Made by a program: the position numbers and the translations under genes. A DNA stretch of 64,000 bases from Halorientalis sp. IM1011 (GTDB lineage: Archaea; Halobacteriota; Halobacteria; Halobacteriales; Haloarculaceae), in contig NZ_CP019068.1 in assembly GCF_001989615.1 (NCBI RefSeq), positions 1 to 64,000 on the forward strand, written 5' to 3'. The notes below the pieces were generated by a model. That model made no database searches. It was not told the origin of the DNA and saw nothing but the letters and a program-made list of their open reading frames with translations. This document shows positions 1 through 8,645 of this stretch, one piece after another. Numbering within the stretch: position 1 is the first letter of the stretch; every line of letters begins with the position of its first letter.

Positions 1-384
1 TTCGGCGTAGTCGTCGAGCGGAAAGTACGACTCGTCGATAGCGCTCCGGCCGTCGGCGAGCCCGACACTCCGTTCCTGAATCTCCGCGTGAACGCGTTCG
101 AGGTAGTTCCGATAGTCGGTGACGATCGATGGGACCCCCTCGAAGACGACGTGGGGCAGCGCCGCGAGTTCGGGGATGGTCTGACTCCCGCCAACGTGGT
201 CGATGTGCGGGTGAGTCAGTATCACACGCTCGATATCGGCGAGGGTCCCTCCGGCAAGTGCGTCTGCTATCGCGTTCCGGGAGTCGTCGGTGACGTGGCC
301 GGTATCGACGAGTGTATCTCCGATCCGGTAGACGTTGACCGTCCCATAGAGCGGTTGAGAGAGCTCCCGGCGCTCGTATTCCAT
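1..384 (-). CDS. MBL-fold metallohydrolase, C-terminus cut by window edge
   Basis: Reading the minus strand from the ATG at 384 gives 128 uninterrupted codons that run off the window. Residues 57-63 read THPHIDH, followed by VGG: the HxHxDH metal-binding motif of the metallo-beta-lactamase superfamily. The preceding strand (GDTLVDTGH) fits the first half of that fold. Such enzymes hydrolyse thioesters, lactones or similar bonds with a bound metal pair. The substrate cannot be told from this part. The gene lies downstream of, and on the same strand as, the broken rhodanese/MBL gene at 501-1648. Confidence 0.8.
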   Translation of the reverse strand, partial: MEYERRELSQPLYGTVNVYRIGDTLVDTGHVTDDSRNAIADALAGGTLADIERVILTHPHIDHVGGSQTIPELAALPHVVFEGVPSIVTDYRNYLERVHAEIQERSVGLADGRSAIDESYFPLDDYAE

Positions 385-500
385 ATCGATTGTTGGAATC
401 GCCCCGGCAAAAACATCCGCCCCGTCGTTCACGACGGGGGTTTCCTCCCTGAGAGTCCGGCTATCCGGCGGGTGTGCGACGGGAGAGCGGGCGCTGTCGG

Positions 501-1648
501 CTAGGCGGCACAGTTTGTTCGGCCCCAGTTCGAGTTCCGTCGCCTCCCCCTCGTCGTCGACGGTCTCTTTCCCGGTGTGATGGCGATCACTGTCTCGTAG
601 TTCGGGGGCTTCTCCGGGGCGTCCTCGGACAACCGCTCGACGAACGCGTCGCGGTCGAGGCCGAGATAATCGAGATCACGGCGCAAATCGCCAAGCCGGG
701 CCTCGAGAGGCTTACCCGGCGACCCGTTCTCGTAGCGCCCAGTCGCTCGTGACGGTGAGGTGGCCCGGCAGGACCGTCGTGGCGTCCGGGAGATCGAGAA
801 TCGTCTCGTGCAGGGAGTCGTACAGCAGTTCCGCTCCCCGGGAGGCGTCGTCCTCGCCGAACTGGAGTTCCGTTCGCCCGACGGAGTCGACGAACAGCGT
901 ATCGCCCGTCAACAGGAGTTCCCCGTCGACGAGGTAGTCATCATCTCCGAGGTGTGGCCCGGTGTGTGGAGCGCCTCGATCTCGACGTCACCGACGGTGA
1001 CGACTTCCCCATCCAACAGCGGTTGGTAGTCGTACTCGACCCGCGCTGCCTCGCTGCTTCGCCGAGGTGATAGGGCACGCCGACCTCGTCGGCGAGTGCC
1101 CGACCGCCCGAGATGTGGTCGGCGTGGACGTGCGTATCGAGCACTGCGCGTGATGGAGAGCCCAGCGTTCTGGGCAGCAACTTTGAACTGGTCGGTCTGT
1201 CTGGTCGCATCGACCACGACGGCCTCTTCTGCTTGTTTCGAGCCGACGATATAGCCCAGACACCCCTTCGCTCGGCGCTGGACCTGCCGAACGACGAGGT
1301 CGTCGCTGGCCGTCTCGATTGGGACGACCTCGTACCGTTTGCTCCATTCCTCCATGCCGCCAGAGACGACCGAGAGGTCGTCGTACCCGTGTTCGTCCAG
1401 TTCGAAGACGAACGGCGTCGAGGTCAGCCCCTTCCCACAGATTGCGACGACCGGCCGGCCGTCGGCCAGTGCGTTCACCTCGTTCAGCTGGGCCTCGCTC
1501 AACCCCTCCGAGGGTCGTACGGGACGTTCTCCGCGTCGCGCACGTGCCAGGCCTCGAAACTGTCTTCGGGACGCACGTCGATGAGTGTGAACTGTTCGTC
1601 GGCGTCGATCTTGTCGGCGAGTTGGTCAGCTGTGATGTTGTTGACCAT
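501..1648 (-). pseudogene. Rhodanese/MBL-fold (sulfur dioxygenase-like) gene, multiply frameshifted
   Basis: The start codon is at 1648 (MVNNITADQLADKID). An N-terminal rhodanese half (VRPEDSFEAWHVRDAENVP) is followed by a second rhodanese-like stretch containing VVAICGKGLTS, then an MBL-fold domain with THVHADHISGG, LHTPGHT and LLTGDTLFVDS. These pieces lie in different frames. By eye they can be joined with single-base shifts near 1500, 1155, 1057, 950, 732 and 560, and there are no other stops. The domain make-up matches ETHE1/persulfide dioxygenase-type proteins that oxidise sulfane sulfur. Either the gene is dead or this stretch carries sequencing errors; I cannot decide between them. 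The stop is at 501-503. Confidence 0.75.
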
Positions 1649-2088
1649 GTATCTCACCTCTGTTGTGTCGAGATTGGCGTTCGTCGGCGTCCTCGCGCGC
1701 TTCCGTGGGGTCACACGCCAGCGTATGCCCCGTTCGGGCACCCCTTCCCGCGCGAGATCGCGGACGTCTCTTCCCCTGCGCGACGGCGCGATTGGGGGGT
1801 ACGCCCTCCGGATGTTCATGCATTGTGGCCACTATTCGACATGTCGAACAATACTGGATGGTTGGGGATCGGACCTCCTGTTCGACACGCACTCCTCTGG
1901 AGTTGGATAGGGGTGAAGCGCGTTCTCGGTGGGTACCCAGATTCGTTGCCAGGAACGACCGCTCCCCTTGCAGGGCAATTTGCCGACAGGAAGAGTCCAC
2001 AGTATTGTCCGAATGGATACATACACTCGCTCGGTTGTAGGCAGTGGCGATGACGAGTACCTGGGTGACCGCGGGGGCAGTTCCGCCC
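1649..2088. other. Gene-free interval with one palindrome
   Basis: No convincing gene is seen. The stretch holds a perfect 14-bp palindrome at 1835-1848 (TTCGACATGTCGAA), about 190 bp upstream of the start of the broken rhodanese/MBL gene and downstream of the ArsR-like gene. Longer open frames here are shadows with unlikely composition. Confidence 0.5.
1835..1848. promoter_or_regulatory. Perfect 14-bp palindrome, possible operator
   Basis: TTCGACATGTCGAA equals its own reverse complement. It lies between the rhodanese/MBL gene and the ArsR-like regulator, a typical place for a dimeric winged-helix operator. Binding is inferred only. Confidence 0.35.
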
Positions 2089-2614
2089 TCAGGCGTCTCG
2101 GTGGGCCCGAACGAACGCCCGTCGCAGGACGGTCAGGAGGACGTACGTCTCGTACTTCTGGGTCCGACAGTGCTCGCAGGGGTGCATGTCCGCGACGATC
2201 TGTTCGATCGCGTCGTCGTACTCCGCCGTGAGTGTCCCGAGCGCGTCCGTGATCTGGGGCTGGACGGCGTCGACCATCTCCTCGACGGCGGCGTCGGCCG
2301 AATCCGGCAGCGAGTACGAGAGGACGATCGTGTTCGCGTGATAGTACTTCGTCGTCCCGCCGCCGGCCCTCCTCGAAGCGAACGACGTCGACGAGGCCTG
2401 CGTCCCGTAACTCGTTGATGTGGTGTCGAACCGTGTTCTCCGTGCGGTCGACGCCACGGTCTTCCAGGCGCTCGTGGACTTCGGTCGCAGTCAGGGCTTC
2501 GTCGTCCAGAATATCGAGGATCATCGCCCGCATCGGTTCGTCGATCGCGTCCGAAACCCGGGTGTCTCGCACCGCGATGTCCGCGAGACGGTGGTCGGTA
2601 CCGGAACTATCCAT
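2089..2614 (-). pseudogene. ArsR-like winged-helix regulator with one frameshift
   Basis: From the ATG at 2614 the N-terminal about 85 residues form a winged helix-turn-helix (LTATEVHERLEDRGVDRTEN, then VRHHINELRDAGLVDVVRF). Near 2370 the frame shifts; the other frame continues GGTTKYYHANTIVLSY, includes HPCEHC near the C-terminus and ends at 2089. Restoring one base gives a protein of about 175 residues. Family members repress metal or stress genes and release DNA when they bind a ligand, and the CxxC could bind metal (inference). It is divergent from the metallochaperone/P-type ATPase operon, so it is the likely regulator of that operon. Whether the frameshift is real or an error is unknown. 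Confidence 0.7.
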
Positions 2615-2770
2615 ACGAGAACTGAGCGCGAGCAGGCCTGAAAAGGTGAGGGACGCGAGAAAACAGACGGGCAGTCCAGAAACGGCCTGAACGGACCCGC
2701 GATAGCGAAAGCTCTAGACGACCCGTGTGACTGTTCCAACGACCCATCTTCGTACTCAAACATATCATCT

Positions 2771-2796
2771 AAAAAATACTTATTGGGGTATCCCCC
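2771..2796 (+). promoter_or_regulatory. TATA-like promoter and GGGG/CCCC inverted repeat before the HMA gene
   Basis: An A/T-rich box (AAAAAATACTTATT, 2771-2784) lies about 34 bp before the ATG at 2812, which predicts a very short or absent leader. It is followed directly by GGGGTATCCCC (2785-2795), an inverted repeat with a 3-nt spacer between the TATA box and the expected transcription start, where a repressor could block initiation. Confidence 0.45.
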
Positions 2797-2811
2797 CTAC
2801 CTCGAACTGTA

Positions 2812-3027
2812 ATGAGCGACACGACCCAGTTCCGCGTCCTCGACTTCGACTGCCCGACCTGTGCGAGCACCGTCGAACGCGCCCTCGCGAACGTCGAGGG
2901 CGTCCAGCACGTCGAAGTCCACTACGCGACCGGCCGCGTCGAGATCGAGTACGACGACAGCGTCGCCGACCCCGACGCCTTCGCACAGACCATCGAAAGC
3001 CAGGGGTACACGCCCCAGCCCGCCTAA
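2812..3027 (+). CDS. Heavy-metal-associated (HMA) domain metallochaperone
   Basis: This 71-residue protein is a single HMA domain (beta-alpha-beta-beta-alpha-beta). The metal-binding loop is CPTC at residues 14-17, close to the canonical CxxC of CopZ and Atx1 type carriers of soft metals. The length is normal for a free-standing domain. It ends 4 bp before the P-type ATPase, which itself has no N-terminal HMA domain, so it probably hands the cytoplasmic metal to that pump. Cu(I) is the usual cargo of CxxC HMA proteins, but the ATPase motifs do not settle the metal. A TATA-like box directly upstream makes it the first gene of the operon. Confidence 0.9.
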   Translation: MSDTTQFRVLDFDCPTCASTVERALANVEGVQHVEVHYATGRVEIEYDDSVADPDAFAQTIESQGYTPQPA

Positions 3028-3031
3028 ACCC

Positions 3032-5065
3032 ATGAACGAACGATCGATCACGCAGTACTACCGGAAACACCGGAAGGCCATCGTCACGGCGGCCAGCGGC
3101 CTGCTCTACGGCGGTGGCTGGAGTCTCGGCCACCTCACGGGGTTCGACACGGCAAGCGCCGTCATCCTCGTCCTGGCGACGCTCGTGGGCGGGTACGACA
3201 TCGCCAGGACTGCCTACCACGAAGTCACGAATCGAACGCTCGGCATCAAGACGCTCGTGACGCTCGCCGCCATCGGCGCTATCGTCATCGGCGAGTACTG
3301 GGAGGCCGCCGCCGTCGTCTTCCTGTTCAGCCTCGGCAGCTACCTCGAAGGGCGCACGATGCGCAAGACTCGGACGGCTCTCCAGGAACTGCTGGAGATG
3401 ACGCCCGACACGGCGACCGTCCGCCGCGACGGGGAGAGCGAGGCGCGAAGCGACTCGGATCAACCGAGCGGTGAGGGGACCGAACCGGGAGGTGAGTTCG
3501 TCGAGGTTCCCGCCCGCGAGGTCGAGGAAGGCGAAGTCGTCGTCGTGAAACCGGGTGGGAAGATTCCGGTCGACGGAACCGTCGTCGACGGCGAAAGTGC
3601 CGTCAACCAGGCCCCAGTCACCGGCGAGAGCGCGCCCGTCCACAAGGCCGATGGCGACGAAGTCTACGCCGGGACGGTCAACCAGGAAGGCGCGCTGGAG
3701 ATCCGGACGACGGGTGCGGGTTCTGATACGACACTCGAACGCATCATCCGCCGCGTCGAGGAGGCCCAGGAGGCCCAGTCGCCAACGGAGAGCCTCATCG
3801 ACCGGTTCGCGAAGTACTACACGCCCGCGGTCATCGTGCTGGCCATCGGCGCATACGCGGTCACGCAGAACGCGATCCTGTCGCTGACGCTGCTGGTCAT
3901 CGGCTGTCCCGGGGCGCTCGTCATCGGGCCACCGGTCAGCATCGTCTCCGCTATCGGGAACGCCGCCCGGTCGGGCGTGCTGCTGAAGGGTGGCGAACAC
4001 CTCGAACGCGCCGGCAAGATCGATCTCGTCGCCTTCGACAAGACCGGCACCCTCACGAAAGGTGAGACCACTGTCGCCGACGTCGAGGGATTCGGCGTCA
4101 CCGATGACGAGGTGCTCTCGTTCGCAGCGACCGCCGAGAAGAAGAGCGAACACCACCTCGCCGACGCCATCGTCGACGCCGCTCGCGGCTGGCCGACCGC
4201 CGCAACGGATGGCGGAGCGACGATCACCCAGGTGGACGAGACGAATGCCGGTCTCCGGTCGGTCCCCGATCCGGACGACTTCGACGTGGTCGCAGGCAAG
4301 GGCGTCGTCGCGCACGCTAGCGGGCACGAACTCGTCGTGGGCAACCGCGCACTGCTGGACGACCGCGACATCGACGTCCCCAGTCGGGTCACCGACTACG
4401 TCCGTGAACACGAGGAGCGCGGCGAAACAGTCGTCCACGTCGTGCGGGACGGAGACGTCGTTGGCGCAATCGCCATGCGCGACGAACTCCGAGAGTCCGC
4501 TCCCAGGGTCGTCGCGGCTCTTCAGGACGCCGGCATCGAGACCGTGATGCTCACCGGCGACAACGAGCGGACGGCCGCCGCCGTTGCCGAGGAAGTCGGT
4601 AGGGAGGCCGGTGAAACCGGCCTCCGAAAACGTGGCGGCGACGCCGCCACGCAATTCGACGAGTACCGCGCCGAACTCCTCCCCGAGGACAAACAGTCGG
4701 TCATCGAGGCCTACCAGGCGGACGGGCACGTCGTCGCGATGGTCGGCGACGGCATCAACGACGCGCCGTCGCTGGCGACCGCCGACGTCGGCATCGCGAT
4801 GGGCGCCGCCGGGACGGACACCGCCATCGAGACGGCGGACATGGCGCTGATGGCCGACGACCTCGACCGCATCCCCTACGCGGTCACGCTGAGCAAAGCG
4901 ACGCGCTGGAACGTCATCGAAAACGTCGGGCTCGCGGTGCTGACCGTGACCGTCCTCCTCGCGGGCGTGCTCACCAGTTACGTCACCCTCGCCGCCGGGA
5001 TGCTGGTCCACGAGGCCAGCGTCCTCGCGGTCATCCTCAACGGGATGCGACTGCTTCGACACTGA
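3032..5065 (+). CDS. P1B-type heavy-metal-transporting ATPase
   Basis: The protein has 677 residues from the ATG at 3032, 4 bp after the metallochaperone. The ATPase core is complete: TGES (197-200) in the actuator domain, DKTGT (336-340) as the phosphorylation site, LTGDN near 507, and GDGIND (572-577) in the P domain. Membrane segments lie at about 16-58, 76-106, 262-305 and 628-675. The TM6 motif is CPG (292-294) rather than CPC, CPH or SPC, TM8 carries HEASV (660-664), and the usual SEHP of the nucleotide-binding domain reads SEHHL (372-376). There is no N-terminal HMA domain. It exports a transition or soft metal using ATP; the metal cannot be assigned. Confidence 0.9.
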   Translation: MNERSITQYYRKHRKAIVTAASGLLYGGGWSLGHLTGFDTASAVILVLATLVGGYDIARTAYHEVTNRTLGIKTLVTLAAIGAIVIGEYWEAAAVVFLFSLGSYLEGRTMRKTRTALQELLEMTPDTATVRRDGESEARSDSDQPSGEGTEPGGEFVEVPAREVEEGEVVVVKPGGKIPVDGTVVDGESAVNQAPVTGESAPVHKADGDEVYAGTVNQEGALEIRTTGAGSDTTLERIIRRVEEAQEAQSPTESLIDRFAKYYTPAVIVLAIGAYAVTQNAILSLTLLVIGCPGALVIGPPVSIVSAIGNAARSGVLLKGGEHLERAGKIDLVAFDKTGTLTKGETTVADVEGFGVTDDEVLSFAATAEKKSEHHLADAIVDAARGWPTAATDGGATITQVDETNAGLRSVPDPDDFDVVAGKGVVAHASGHELVVGNRALLDDRDIDVPSRVTDYVREHEERGETVVHVVRDGDVVGAIAMRDELRESAPRVVAALQDAGIETVMLTGDNERTAAAVAEEVGREAGETGLRKRGGDAATQFDEYRAELLPEDKQSVIEAYQADGHVVAMVGDGINDAPSLATADVGIAMGAAGTDTAIETADMALMADDLDRIPYAVTLSKATRWNVIENVGLAVLTVTVLLAGVLTSYVTLAAGMLVHEASVLAVILNGMRLLRH

Positions 5066-5093
5066 CCACCAGAACCGATCACCACACGAATCC

Positions 5094-5747
5094 ATGACAA
5101 CAAACTCGACTTCGACTGAACCGACACACACTGGCACCGACTGGCAGGTCGACTACGACGTCGACCCGATCGAAATCCGCGACCCCGTCGCGGAGGCCCT
5201 CGGCGTCCTCGACCCGGGCGACCCGTTCGTCGTCACCTACACGGACGCTGTGAAAGAGGCGGGGCACTCCTGTCCGACCGCCTCGGGCGCCTACCGGATC
5301 GCCCAGATCGGCCTGGACGCCCTGTATCCCGACGCGGATCCAGTCCGGAGTGAAATCGAGGTGCAGGCGGCCGGCCCGCGAGACGACGCGACATACGGCG
5401 TGATGAGCCGAATCGTCTCGTACGTGACTGGCGCGACCGAAGAGACCGGCTTCAGCGGACTCGCCGGCGGCTACGGCGGCCGACGCGGTCTCCTCGTCTT
5501 CGACGCGTTCGACCCGGCCACCCCGGACCCGACGTTCCGGTTCCGGCGAACCGATACGGACGAGACTGTGCAGGTAACCTACCACGTCGGCGACGTCCCG
5601 GACGGCGGCCCCGAAATCGGGACTCTCCAGCAGATTCTCGACGGGTCGGCGAGCGACCAGCAGCGGGCGGCCTTCGCTGAGGCCTGGCACCGCCGCGTGC
5701 AGGTCGTCCTCGACGACGACTCGCTGTTCACCGTCGAACCGGTGTGA
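5094..5747 (+). CDS. FmdE-like metal-binding protein
   Basis: The protein has 217 residues. Residues 45-75 (VVTYTDAVKEAGHSCP, then ASGAYRIAQIGLDALYP) resemble the N-terminal core of FmdE-family proteins (formylmethanofuran dehydrogenase subunit E), where the GHxCP segment supplies metal ligands. Non-methanogens also carry this fold, so a methanofuran role is not implied. It follows the P-type ATPase by 28 bp on the same strand, so a metal-buffering or metal-sensing role in the same operon is a reasonable inference. No signal peptide or membrane segment is seen. The family call rests on the motif and its surroundings only. Confidence 0.55.
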   Translation: MTTNSTSTEPTHTGTDWQVDYDVDPIEIRDPVAEALGVLDPGDPFVVTYTDAVKEAGHSCPTASGAYRIAQIGLDALYPDADPVRSEIEVQAAGPRDDATYGVMSRIVSYVTGATEETGFSGLAGGYGGRRGLLVFDAFDPATPDPTFRFRRTDTDETVQVTYHVGDVPDGGPEIGTLQQILDGSASDQQRAAFAEAWHRRVQVVLDDDSLFTVEPV

Positions 5748-5780
5748 ACGCGGCGCTGAGCCCCTCGTATTCGAGACCAG

Positions 5781-7031
5781 TCACCCCGATATATTATCGA
5801 TCTCCTCGAGCGCCTCGGTAGCGACGTCACCTAGCTCTCCGGCCTCGATGTGGGAATATCGCTCGCGGACCATTTCTTCGGAGTTATCCAGATATCGGGC
5901 TGCAACCGTGTAGCCAAATGCTCGGACGAGAACCTCACCCATCCCTCGCCGCCCGCCGTGGGGTGCGAGATACTCGTGTCGCGGATGGTCGATCTCGATG
6001 CCGGCGTCGTCGGTGAGTCGCTGGAGGATCGACCGTGCCCCGTCGGTCGTGATCGACTGGGGTCGAATATCCGCCGCCAGTGCGAGCAGGAGATCGCGGA
6101 CGAACTCGTCGCGACGGTCGTCGACGTCATCTGGTTGCAGGCCACGGTCAGCAAGCTCCTCCTGCACGAGGCTCGACAGCGTCCGTTGATCGAAGGTCGG
6201 GAACACCGGCCACCGCTCGGTCGGTGGAGCCAGTAGCTTTCGGTACTGCTGTAGTGGATGGATGACGGGATCGGGCAGGCTGGCGGCGTCCCACTGCTGT
6301 TTCTTCCGGTAGACGTCCATGCTCCCGTCGTCGAGATTGAGGTCCTCCCAGCGGACCCCGCGTCGACGTGGATCGTCCGGATCGCGTAGCAGCTCCCCGA
6401 CTCGAACGGCCGTGTACGCGATGAGGTAGACGAGCGCCCGATCCCGTGTCGCTTTCAGCGCCCTGTAGCGCGCCCGTTGTTTGTCGGCTTGGGCCGTATC
6501 CTGGGGCAGTGTTGTATACGATTCGACGGCGTCACGGGCCTGTTCGTCGACGTAATGGGTCAGTGAATGGCGCTGCTCAGGTGTCCAGGCCTGCTGGTCG
6601 CCAGGTTTGCGACCGTCGTCTTCAGGCAGTGGGGCGGTCGCGCTCGCCCGCTGGGCGTAGTGCGCTTCCAGATACCCTTCGTTGACACACCAGCCACACC
6701 ACGCCGAGATGTACGCGTAGTACGTCTGGACCGTGTTCTGCTTCAGGCCGCGGTCGCCGGCGAGGTGGCGTGCGTACTCACGGAACGTTCGCTCGTCGAG
6801 GTCTCCGAAGGCAGGTTCGCGCCCGGCGTCGGCGGGAACGATCCCAGTCCAGTCGTCGTCGCCACGGTCGCCGGCGGTCCACTCTGCGAACCGCTGAAGT
6901 TCCCGCTCGGCGTTGCGCCGGTAGTTACCGCCGTCTCCCCCGCGACCTTTGCCCTTGTCTTGGAGGTAGCGATCGAACGAGTCGGCAAGCGGGGTCAATT
7001 TCGCTCGTCCTGTAGATGTATTCCGGTCCAT
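5781..7031 (-). CDS. Tyrosine recombinase (phage/plasmid integrase)
   Basis: The protein has 416 residues. The N-terminal about 130 residues form a SAM-like core-binding domain. The catalytic domain shows the expected residues: Arg210 in TAVRVGELL, the HGGR pair (H358, R361) and the nucleophile Tyr392 in RERYSHI. The usual LGH box is replaced by ARYLDNSEEMV. Such enzymes cut and rejoin DNA through a 3'-phosphotyrosine, integrating or excising mobile elements. It marks the left edge of a region rich in toxin-antitoxin genes, IS copies and orphan lipoproteins. No tRNA gene or att repeat could be recognised beside it. Confidence 0.9.
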   Translation of the reverse strand: MDRNTSTGRAKLTPLADSFDRYLQDKGKGRGGDGGNYRRNAERELQRFAEWTAGDRGDDDWTGIVPADAGREPAFGDLDERTFREYARHLAGDRGLKQNTVQTYYAYISAWCGWCVNEGYLEAHYAQRASATAPLPEDDGRKPGDQQAWTPEQRHSLTHYVDEQARDAVESYTTLPQDTAQADKQRARYRALKATRDRALVYLIAYTAVRVGELLRDPDDPRRRGVRWEDLNLDDGSMDVYRKKQQWDAASLPDPVIHPLQQYRKLLAPPTERWPVFPTFDQRTLSSLVQEELADRGLQPDDVDDRRDEFVRDLLLALAADIRPQSITTDGARSILQRLTDDAGIEIDHPRHEYLAPHGGRRGMGEVLVRAFGYTVAARYLDNSEEMVRERYSHIEAGELGDVATEALEEIDNISG

Positions 7032-7058
7032 TGTACTCTATCGAAGTATCTGAGGGGG

Positions 7059-7568
7059 TCAGTCACACAGACAGACACCGCCTTCCCGGATCTGGCTCAC
7101 TGCGAACTGATGGACTGCGCTGGCAAGATCGGTCATTGCTTCTGCTTGTTCTTCAGTTGGACGACCGCCCCCGTAATAACTCTCAGTCCGGTTCTCGCTG
7201 TAGAGGTCCTTCATCGCCGCTGCAGTCTCCCGCTCAAACAGCCCGATCTGGTGGGCACGTTCGTAGCTGAACTGGTGGTCCTGAAAGTCCTGCAGCGTAT
7301 CGTTCGTCATCGCGAGTGCATACGCCTCGATCGACCGTTCGATAGCGCCGAAACTGACCTCGATGACGGCCGTGTAGTACCCGGCCTGTGCCTGGAGCGT
7401 TTCGACGACCTCGAGGAGACGACACGCTTTCGTCAGTTGTGTCTTCCAATCGTCATCAGCACTAATTCCGTCCTCGAACGCTGTCCGACCGCGTCCGACC
7501 ATTTCGAAGGCATCCTGTGCGCGGTCGAGTGCTTCGAGTACAGCAGTCGGGTCCGAGCCGTTACTCAT
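7059..7568 (-). CDS. HEPN-domain protein of an MNT/HEPN toxin-antitoxin pair
   Basis: This 169-residue, all-helical protein overlaps the end of the nucleotidyltransferase gene (ATG at 7568, upstream stop at 7561-7563), the standard order for MNT/HEPN modules. HEPN proteins are RNases that use an R-x4-6-H motif. Here the equivalent place near residues 126-135 reads NRTESYYGGG, with arginine but tyrosines instead of histidine. MNT partners can AMPylate a tyrosine in this region to silence the toxin. It may therefore be a variant or weakened RNase. The integrase gene starts 27 bp downstream on the same strand. Confidence 0.75.
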   Translation of the reverse strand: MSNGSDPTAVLEALDRAQDAFEMVGRGRTAFEDGISADDDWKTQLTKACRLLEVVETLQAQAGYYTAVIEVSFGAIERSIEAYALAMTNDTLQDFQDHQFSYERAHQIGLFERETAAAMKDLYSENRTESYYGGGRPTEEQAEAMTDLASAVHQFAVSQIREGGVCLCD

Positions 7569-8256
7569 CGGTGGCACCTTTCTCCAAGAGGAGGTTCTCG
7601 ACGGTTTCGAAGTCACTCGTCTTGTAGATCGGGATTCCTGAAACGACGATCTCCCGAATGTTCTCGGTGTACGCCGGTATCGCCTGGACGGCCTCGACAT
7701 CGATATCGTAGACGTATCGCTCACCATCGAACTCGGAGTCTTCGAGGTCACGGGCAATGGCGTTCGCTTCTCGTTGGCTTTCGGCCCGCCCAGACCGGGT
7801 TAGCACCCAGAGATCGATATCGCTCCGTCGGTCAGCCTCGCCCCGGGCCACACTCCCATAGAGGATGATGCCCACGACGTCGTTGATGTTTTCACGGAGC
7901 TCTGTAACCGCGGCTTTGACGGGTTGGTGATACTCTGATTGGGGAATCCGGAGGATCGGATCGTCTGGAATCGACAGGCGCTGTCTATTGATCTGGACGA
8001 GTCGCTGGTTGCTCTCGGGCGATTCGATGACTAGGTCGTTCGCGCTGAGAACGTTCACTGCCCGCCGGACGGACTGGTGTGAGTGACCGATCTGTGTCGC
8101 GAGTTCTCGCAGTGAGAAGTCACTGAATCGGTGGTTTGTTAAAAAGAGAAGGGCGTCGCTCGTTGCCTTGTGTTTGAACAAAGTTGGATCTGAAGGGGGT
8201 ATTGAAAGAGAAATAGCTGCTCCAGACGAATTTGTACTATCCGTCTCGCGGTTCAT
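7561..8256 (-). CDS. wHTH-nucleotidyltransferase (MNT antitoxin-like)
   Basis: The protein has 231 residues from the ATG at 8256; a GTG at 8268 is also open. A winged helix at about residues 30-90 (LRELATQIGHSHQSVRRAVN) precedes a minimal nucleotidyltransferase domain with GSVARGEADRRSDID, the GS-x10-DxD signature. MNT proteins AMPylate and neutralise the adjacent HEPN toxin, and the winged helix suggests it also represses its own promoter. The ATG is preferred because a TATA box sits 26 bp upstream, giving a leaderless transcript that starts at this codon. Confidence 0.8.
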   Translation of the reverse strand: MNRETDSTNSSGAAISLSIPPSDPTLFKHKATSDALLFLTNHRFSDFSLRELATQIGHSHQSVRRAVNVLSANDLVIESPESNQRLVQINRQRLSIPDDPILRIPQSEYHQPVKAAVTELRENINDVVGIILYGSVARGEADRRSDIDLWVLTRSGRAESQREANAIARDLEDSEFDGERYVYDIDVEAVQAIPAYTENIREIVVSGIPIYKTSDFETVENLLLEKGATDE

Positions 8257-8277
8257 ATGCCGTATCACGGACCACTA

Positions 8278-8286
8278 CTATAAAAA
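8278..8286 (-). promoter_or_regulatory. TATA box of the MNT/HEPN operon
   Basis: On the minus strand the box reads TTTTTATAG and is centred about 26 bp upstream of the ATG at 8256, the normal archaeal spacing to a transcription start. It therefore predicts a leaderless mRNA. Confidence 0.55.
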
Positions 8287-8645
8287 CATTATACGTGATT
8301 CGGAATTTGCCTAAATAATTCGCGGTCATGAAACCGAGTCGGTGTACTCGGTGGCAACTGGTTCCAGCGCTTGGTGATAATTCGTGATATGGCTTCCGGC
8401 GATGGAGTGAAACCCGGAATCAATACGATATTCAGCGATGATGGTCACTTGCAGCGACTTTCCCCCTGAAAACGTCATCCCGAGCTAGTTCCATGATTCG
8501 TGCTTCCCCGACAGCGGCCGGACGTCCGATTCTGGTCGTGATTATTGGAGTAATCGCGACCAACTGTGTATTGTCCGAGAAAATCAAAATACAGGCGACA
8601 GAGGTTGCACTGCCTAGTTCTACGCACTTACCGAATCTATAAACC
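8287..8645. other. AT-richer interval without a recognisable gene
   Basis: Between the MNT gene and the first IS copy I see no ORF with convincing haloarchaeal composition and no homology I recognise. The stretch is markedly less GC-rich than the flanking core genes, as expected for acquired DNA. Confidence 0.4.

Noticed and set aside
2780-5137. A 785-codon open frame on the minus strand across the metal-export operon
   Set aside because: It mirrors the HMA and P-type ATPase genes, has no recognisable motif, and is a product of GC-rich codon bias on the opposite strand.
5700-7060. A tRNA attachment site beside the integrase
   Set aside because: No tRNA cloverleaf or repeated tRNA end could be found near 5750 or near 27170.
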